Assembly (NCBI GenBank): GCA_023386635.1
Contig: JAEWJH010000055.1
Span: forward strand, 1 to 53,630
Source of the DNA: Pseudomonadota bacterium
GTDB lineage: Bacteria > Pseudomonadota > Alphaproteobacteria > Rhizobiales > Xanthobacteraceae
Direction: 5' to 3'
Length of the DNA stretch: 53,630 nucleotides
In this document: piece after piece, positions 51,561 to 53,630 of the stretch
Layout of the letters: each line of letters begins with the position of its first letter
Numbering within the stretch: position 1 is the stretch's first letter
The notes under the pieces: model-generated
What the model saw: the letters and a program-made list of their open reading frames with translations, nothing else
The model's database searches: none
Told to the model about the DNA's origin: nothing
Translations under genes and position numbers: made by a program

Positions 51561-52021
51561 TCGGTGGGGATGGTCTTGAAGCCGTGCCGCGCGACGATGC
51601 CGCGCATCGCGGCTTCGATGCTTTTGCGTTCGGCCGGTTTGAGGTCGCCGAAGAATTCCGCGTCGTTCGCGTCGGCGAGCGCGGCAAGCTGCGGCACCAG
51701 CGCGCGCCCCGTGGCCGTGAGCGCGAGACTTTGATAACGCCGGTCGTCGTCGCTCGCGGTGCGCGCCACCAGCGCCTTGGCGCAGAGGCGCTCGGCCAGC
51801 TTGGAGATCGCGCCGCGCGTCATGCCGATGCGCTCGGCGAGCGCACTCGGCGCCAGCGCGTCGGCGTCATAGAGTTCGCGCAGCATCACCCATTCCGCCA
51901 CCGTGACGTCGAGCGTGGCGACCTTGCGGGCGAAGGCATGCGACACCTGATTGGAGACGTAGCGCAGCCAATAGCCGAGATGGGTCTCCAGCGGGCTGAC
52001 CGATGTGGGGCGTGTGGGCAT
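51557..52021 (-). CDS. MarR family transcriptional regulator
   Basis: A 154-residue winged-helix regulator. The helix-turn-helix is about 55-80 (ALAPSALAERIGMTRGAISKLAERL) and the wing is ASDDDRRYQSLALTATG. It lacks a Cys in a clear redox position. ATG 52021 begins MPTRPTSVSPLE; upstream starts exist but would overlap the operator-like palindromes at 52038-52067, which probably mediate autorepression. It leads a two-gene unit with DUF1398 and is divergent from dnaG. Confidence 0.92.
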   Translation of the reverse strand: MPTRPTSVSPLETHLGYWLRYVSNQVSHAFARKVATLDVTVAEWVMLRELYDADALAPSALAERIGMTRGAISKLAERLCAKALVARTASDDDRRYQSLALTATGRALVPQLAALADANDAEFFGDLKPAERKSIEAAMRGIVARHGFKTIPTE

Positions 52022-52037
52022 CGCGGCATCCAGGTGA

Positions 52038-52067
52038 TTTCCAAGGAAACTATCCGATGTAGTTTCC
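52038..52067. promoter_or_regulatory. MarR operator region with three half-sites
   Basis: TTTCC-AA-GGAAA (52038-52049) is a perfect palindrome. Its right half also forms GGAAACTA-TCCGATG-TAGTTTCC (52045-52067), a perfect 8-bp inverted repeat. Three TTTCC/GGAAA half-sites thus lie just upstream of the MarR start, the arrangement expected of an autorepressor. Confidence 0.6.
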
Positions 52068-52263
52068 AAGTCAACCATTTTCTGGTTTGGGGCGCTGATG
52101 TTGTTCCGGCGGGAGGGCCTGTGGACAGCGGGCAAAGCGAGCACAGTTATGAAGCGCCCGGCGCCTTTCGCCGCTGATCCGCGATGGGCAGGCGCACAGC
52201 GTCGGATCGTCCGGCCCCGTTTATGATAAGGCCTGAGTCGCCCTTGTTCCGCGTTGAAAGTCC

Positions 52264-53630
52264 ATGCGCTTCTCGCAGCAATTCATCGAAGAGCTGAAAG
52301 CCCGGCTTCCGGTCTCGGAAGTCGTCGGGCGGCGCGTGAAGCTCACCCGCGCGGGGCGCGAGTTCAAAGGCCTGTCGCCGTTCAACAAGGAAAAGACCCC
52401 CTCGTTCTTCGTCAACGATCAGAAACAGGCGTGGTTCGACTTCTCCTCCGGGCAGAACGGATCGATCTTCGATTTCGTCATGCGCACCGACGGCGTCACG
52501 TTCCCGGAAGCGGTGGAGCGACTGGCGCAGATGGCCGGCATGCCGTTGCCCGTCGTATCGCGCGAGGACGACGCGCGCGAGAAGAAGCGCAAGACCCTCT
52601 ACGAGGTGATGGAGCTGGCCGCGCAATATTTCCAGGCGACGCTCGCCGGCCGCGACGGCGCCAAGGCGCGCGGCTATCTCGCCGACCGCGAACTCGACAG
52701 CGCGACGCAACTGAAATTCCGCCTCGGCTACGCGACGTCCGAACGGTTCGCCCTGAAGGAGCATCTCGGCAAGCAGGGCATTCCGGTCGAGGACATGGTC
52801 GAGACCGGTCTGCTGATCCACGGCGACGACATTCCGGTGCCGTATGACCGCTTCCGCGATCGCGTGATGTTTCCGATCACCGATATCCGCGGGCGGATCA
52901 TCGCCTTCGGCGGCCGCGCGCTCGATAAAGAGGCCAAGGCGAAATATCTCAATTCGCCGGAGACCACGCTCTTTCACAAGGGCCACAATCTCTACAACGG
53001 CGCGGCGGCGCGGCAGGCGGCGCATCAGGGTGCGACGATCGTCGTGGTCGAGGGCTATGTCGACGTCATCGCCATGGTCAATGCGGGTTTCCCCGCTGCG
53101 GTGGCGCCGCTCGGCACCGCGCTCACCGAGGACCAGCTGGCGCTGATCTGGAAGATGCACGCCGAGCCGGTGCTGTGTTTCGACGGCGACGGCGCCGGCA
53201 AGCGCGCGGCGTATCGTGCTGTTGATTTAGCTCTGCCGAAGCTCGAACCGGGCAAGAGTCTTCGTTTCGCGATGCTGCCGGAAGGGCAGGACCCCGACGA
53301 TCTGCTGCGCTCGGGCGGCCGCGAGGCGGTGGCCGATGTGGTGGCGCAGGCGAAGCCGCTCGCCGATGTGGCGTGGCTGCGCGAGGTCGAGGCCGGCGGC
53401 TTCGACACGCCGGAACGCCGCGCCGCGCTCGAGGCGCGGCTCGATGCGGTGACGCGCGGCATCGGCCACGAGGCCGTGCGCAAATATTACCGGCAGGATT
53501 TCGAGGCGCGGCTGCGCGGCTTCTTCCAGGCGGAGAGCTTCGGCGGCGGCGGTGGACGCGGCGCATATCCGCGCAGGATGGCGGCGGCCGAGGGCTGGCG
53601 GCGCGACGCCGCGCCGGCCGATCCGCGCGG
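52264..53630 (+). CDS. dnaG: DNA primase DnaG, 3' end beyond the window
   Basis: 455 residues of primase, which makes RNA primers for replication with DnaB. The N-terminal CHC2 region (about 20-75) keeps its fold signature (EKTPSF) but the zinc ligands are replaced: GLSPFNKEKTPSF has Ser38 and Asn41 where CPFH is normal, and FDFSSGQNG replaces HCFGCG. The catalytic TOPRIM core is intact (VVVEGYVDVIAMV, then CFDGDGAGKRAA). After about 430 the Gly/Arg-rich linker begins. ATG 52264 starts MRFSQQFIEELKARLPV. It is divergent from MarR; rpoD usually follows dnaG, but would lie outside. Confidence 0.96.
   Translation, partial: MRFSQQFIEELKARLPVSEVVGRRVKLTRAGREFKGLSPFNKEKTPSFFVNDQKQAWFDFSSGQNGSIFDFVMRTDGVTFPEAVERLAQMAGMPLPVVSREDDAREKKRKTLYEVMELAAQYFQATLAGRDGAKARGYLADRELDSATQLKFRLGYATSERFALKEHLGKQGIPVEDMVETGLLIHGDDIPVPYDRFRDRVMFPITDIRGRIIAFGGRALDKEAKAKYLNSPETTLFHKGHNLYNGAAARQAAHQGATIVVVEGYVDVIAMVNAGFPAAVAPLGTALTEDQLALIWKMHAEPVLCFDGDGAGKRAAYRAVDLALPKLEPGKSLRFAMLPEGQDPDDLLRSGGREAVADVVAQAKPLADVAWLREVEAGGFDTPERRAALEARLDAVTRGIGHEAVRKYYRQDFEARLRGFFQAESFGGGGGRGAYPRRMAAAEGWRRDAAPADPR

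Overview
The window is high-GC DNA from an alphaproteobacterium, most likely of the order Hyphomicrobiales (Rhizobiales), in the Bradyrhizobium / Rhodopseudomonas / Xanthobacteraceae range. Five things point there: a tRNA-His with A73 and no encoded G-1; a DnaG whose zinc ligands are gone; phasins; a PdhS/PleC-type kinase; and a LysR (LsrB-like)-trxB-lrp block near greA-carB. Dispersed palindromic repeats typical of these genomes fill many gaps. No rRNA, CRISPR array, insertion sequence or prophage was seen. The ends cut a CHAP-like gene (left) and dnaG (right).

Layout. 1-4.8 kb: CHAP-like protein, MOSC protein, ClpB chaperone, PH-domain membrane protein. 5-10.7 kb: a class III CoA-transferase divergent from a translationally coupled TRAP transporter plus malonyl-CoA decarboxylase, read here as a malonate (or related dicarboxylate) uptake and decarboxylation module. 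11-14.3 kb: SDR oxidoreductase, glutamine amidotransferase, GlpD. 14.3-18.4 kb: two tandem paralogous receiver proteins, then a polyamine-type ABC importer (ATPase and two permeases, no binding protein). 18.6-23.4 kb: AsmA protein and a ferric-iron ABC pair (binding protein, fused permease) with a candidate Irr box. 23.6-27.5 kb: vWA (DUF1194) protein and a large PAS histidine kinase. 27.7-28.8 kb: two phasins. 29.2-33 kb: tRNA-His, L,D-transpeptidase, intradiol dioxygenase. 33-36.4 kb: LsrB-like LysR, trxB, lrp, TSUP permease. 36.6-44.4 kb: greA, carB, a broken DUF559 gene between inverted repeats, YihY, an irregular tRNA-Cys, a methyltransferase, carA. 44.5-52 kb: YnfA, YqeY, HWE kinase, 2OG oxygenase, pyrophosphatase, LysR with DoxX-VOC, molybdenum oxidoreductase, DUF1993, and a MarR-DUF1398 pair. 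52.3 kb to the end: dnaG.

How it works together. The backbone is housekeeping (clpB, greA, carA/carB, trxB, ppa, dnaG, tRNAs), interrupted by transport and catabolic modules. Both transporter operons that start with a periplasmic binding protein (TRAP and Fbp) carry a strong hairpin just after the binding-protein gene, as expected when that protein is made in excess. Five copies of one long palindromic repeat lie at gene 3' ends, four of them between convergent genes. No obviously new multi-gene defence or mobile system was recognised. The least conventional items are the transporter-MCD-CoA-transferase module, the DUF559 gene framed by inverted repeats, the irregular tRNA-Cys and the tandem receivers with a shared C-terminal motif.
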